From Lachnospiraceae bacterium (GTDB lineage Bacteria; Bacillota; Clostridia; Lachnospirales; Lachnospiraceae): a stretch of DNA of 64,000 bases. A program made the translations under genes and the position numbers. This document shows positions 62,638 through 64,000 of this stretch, one piece after another (position 1 is the first letter of the stretch; each line of letters starts with the position of its first letter). Where the stretch lies: contig JAGALK010000008.1 in NCBI GenBank assembly GCA_017625255.1, positions 1 to 64,000 of the forward strand, read 5' to 3'. The notes below the pieces were generated by a model. The model had not been told where the DNA came from. It saw nothing but the letters and a program-made list of their open reading frames with translations, and did not search any database.

Positions 62638-63603
62638 CTAAAACTCATCAAAATCATAACGATTAGATACCTGATTTTGTTTCGCTTTAAATTGCAGCAA
62701 TTCTGCTGTTCCTTCTGCCCATTCAACGCAGGCAGTCAATTCTATGGCTTCTGTCAGCCTTGCTCCCTCTAATATATTTTCACGGCACAAAAACTGCAAG
62801 GTTTCTAACTGTCTTTTTTCAACTAAGGGCTTCATAAGCGCTAATATATGCTCTTTTAAATATGCACTGTACATTTGTCTGGCATTTTCCTTTAAAGCAT
62901 AGGGATATTGCAGGCGGTTTAAAGCCATTTTTGCTAAAGTATTTTCCGACTCTTCCACACAAGCCTGCTCAAATATTCTGTCATATCCTACAAAATCTAT
63001 CCTTCCATCCTGTATACACTGTCTTGCCCGAAACCCTTCCCCCTCAATATTTCTGCCAAACAGATGCGCCGGCGCGATTTCATCATAGGATTCATAGTAT
63101 TCCGGATACAATAAAACTGCCTCAATACCCGATTCTCCTTCAAAAGTCACTTCAATATCCGAAGAAAAACGGGCTAGAATCTGCTTAATACCACTTTTCT
63201 CATTTGGTGAACATCGGAAAGTAAGCTGATGTAAGGATATCGTATTCATAAAGGCATCACTGCCTATTTCTTTAGTTTTTGCACCAAGCTCTATTTTCTT
63301 TAGTTTTTTGCAGTTATAAAAGGCATAGTTGCCTATTTTTTCTATGCTGTCCGGAAGATAGATTTCCTCAATGGAATTTCCGCAAAGTTCCTGCAAGAAC
63401 CGTTCCTCTCCGATGATTTCTTCTAAGCTCTCTTCATATTTTAGCTTTCTTGTCTCACAAAAACAATAGGGAGCAACTTCCACAATAGGATATCCTCCCA
63501 CAGTTTCTGGAATACAAATCTTAGCAGAGGTTCCATAAATACGGAGTAATCTCGCTTTTTTGTCACTTATTTTCTGATATATAATCCGATAGGATGTCTT
63601 CAT
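62638..63603 (-). CDS. BspA-like leucine-rich-repeat protein with helical C-terminus
   Basis: A 321-residue soluble protein. Residues about 25-145 hold LRR_5-type repeats (SIEEIYLPDSIEKIGNYAFY; KKIELGAKTKEIGSDAFM). The rest is mainly helical (MALNRLQYPYALKENARQMY) and has no recognised domain. No signal peptide is present, so it should be cytosolic, unlike secreted BspA adhesins. It is the first gene of the LRR / VWA / MoxR operon (gap 32 nt to the next start) and may be its recognition component. AAGGAG lies 8 nt before the ATG. Confidence 0.85.
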   Translation of the reverse strand: MKTSYRIIYQKISDKKARLLRIYGTSAKICIPETVGGYPIVEVAPYCFCETRKLKYEESLEEIIGEERFLQELCGNSIEEIYLPDSIEKIGNYAFYNCKKLKKIELGAKTKEIGSDAFMNTISLHQLTFRCSPNEKSGIKQILARFSSDIEVTFEGESGIEAVLLYPEYYESYDEIAPAHLFGRNIEGEGFRARQCIQDGRIDFVGYDRIFEQACVEESENTLAKMALNRLQYPYALKENARQMYSAYLKEHILALMKPLVEKRQLETLQFLCRENILEGARLTEAIELTACVEWAEGTAELLQFKAKQNQVSNRYDFDEF

Positions 63604-63683
63604 GTTTTAACTCCTTATATTTATTCCGGTTTAAGGGATAAATGGTATTCAGGAAATATTTTGGGAAACGGACGACATAAGGA

Positions 63684-63964
63684 ATGTATCATTGTTTTGG
63701 GTTGTGGGGCATATAGGGTAGGTATAGGTGTGGGCAGATTCCGTTGTCCGGATATAAGATTTGCTAAATATTCTTATGATGGATATTGGTAACGGACGCG
63801 CCGGCTCAAACCGCCATCCATGGCGATTTCGCCTAAAATTGCCATCCATGGCAATTTTCCGCTAGTACTCTTAAGAATATCAAGCAAATCTAACACCCTA
63901 CCAAAGTCATCTGCCCACACCTATACCTACCCTATATGCAATCTACATTGTGGGAATGATACAT
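63684..63964 (-). repeat. Palindromic twin-TGGA-hairpin element, copy B
   Basis: A 281-bp imperfect palindrome filling most of the gene-free end of the window (63604-64000). The outer arms are ATGTATCATT (63684-63693) and its complement (63955-63964). A perfect 31-bp inverted repeat is at 63709-63739 with 63909-63939, and another 20-nt pair is at 63757-63776 with 63872-63891 (2 mismatches). Read on the minus strand, the tip has a perfect 10-bp stem with TGGA loop (63835-63858), one A, then a bulged 31-nt stem with TGGA loop (63803-63833), matching copy A at 14901-15190 in order, size and loops. It lies 80 bp upstream of the LRR gene. Confidence 0.88.
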
Positions 63965-64000
63965 GGGAGGTTGTGGGTATTATGTCTGGTAAACGAAATG

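Noticed and set aside
63649-63849. Open frame of 66 codons on the minus strand inside element copy B
   Set aside because: It lies across the hairpin tip and arm and has no credible start site. The corresponding frame is not kept in copy A.
1-64000. CRISPR arrays, transposases, prophage or integrase genes
   Set aside because: None was seen on either strand. The only repeat-like mobile candidates are the two palindromic elements, which encode no protein.

Overview
The window looks like a chromosomal segment of a spore-forming, low-GC Clostridia species, most likely a Lachnospiraceae gut bacterium. This is an inference from gene content: spoIIA operon, spoIIR, gerA genes, T-box-controlled valS, HemZ, the MEP pathway genes ispD and ispE, and cytosolic LacI-type-sensor/GGDEF proteins. 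One sigma-D-like promoter and one chemoreceptor hint at motility. Almost all genes are on the minus strand. The exceptions are 24840-25463, 46107-48254 and 49293-50424.

Layout. 1-30 is the 5' tip of a 16S rRNA gene. Behind it are two tandem rrn promoters and two serine tRNAs. 704-6039 is a tRNA-maturation cluster (tsaE, tsaB, rimI, rnz, tsaD) ending in ispD. 6058-8385 is a cytosolic sugar-sensor-like diguanylate cyclase. 8461-9970 is spoIIAA-spoIIAB-sigF. 10050-11596 holds a zinc-ribbon/TPR membrane protein and a 45-residue protein. 11775-14794 is valS with its T-box leader. 15210-18644 is an EAL/PAS protein with a tiny membrane protein and an orphan HPt protein. 18717-23012 is spoIIR, a GerB-GerC fusion and GerA. 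23096-27360 has gntR, ispE, a possible sigma-D-regulated protein, a small alarmone synthetase and an rRNA methylase. 27502-36962 is a 1762-residue secreted double GH43 enzyme beside a solute-binding lipoprotein and a two-component system carrying two apparent lesions. 37085-48254 has pfkA, dnaE, a second sensor/GGDEF protein, glgP, an AraC regulator and a CNNM/CorC-type protein. 48301-59727 has a CwlC-like amidase, an ECF S-component with a kinase, aspS, hisS, hemZ, a metallo-hydrolase, rel and a chemoreceptor. 59794-63603 is a MoxR / VWA / leucine-rich-repeat operon.

The most unusual signal is noncoding. Two intergenic elements, 14901-15190 (plus orientation) and 63684-63964 (minus orientation), are about 280-290 bp imperfect palindromes. 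Each is capped by a 24-nt hairpin, one A, and a 31-32-nt hairpin, and both hairpins carry a TGGA loop. Arm sequences differ between the copies, but pairing is kept by compensatory changes and short blocks next to the tip are conserved. They look like one family of structured RNAs or palindromic mobile repeats. I do not recognise the family.

Other points of interest are the two lesions in the two-component system next to the arabinanase-like gene, the GerB-GerC fusion with an internal lipobox, the MoxR/VWA/LRR module whose zincin motif has lost its glutamate, and a shared Ser-Cys-Gly-Cys motif in both cytosolic sensor/GGDEF proteins.
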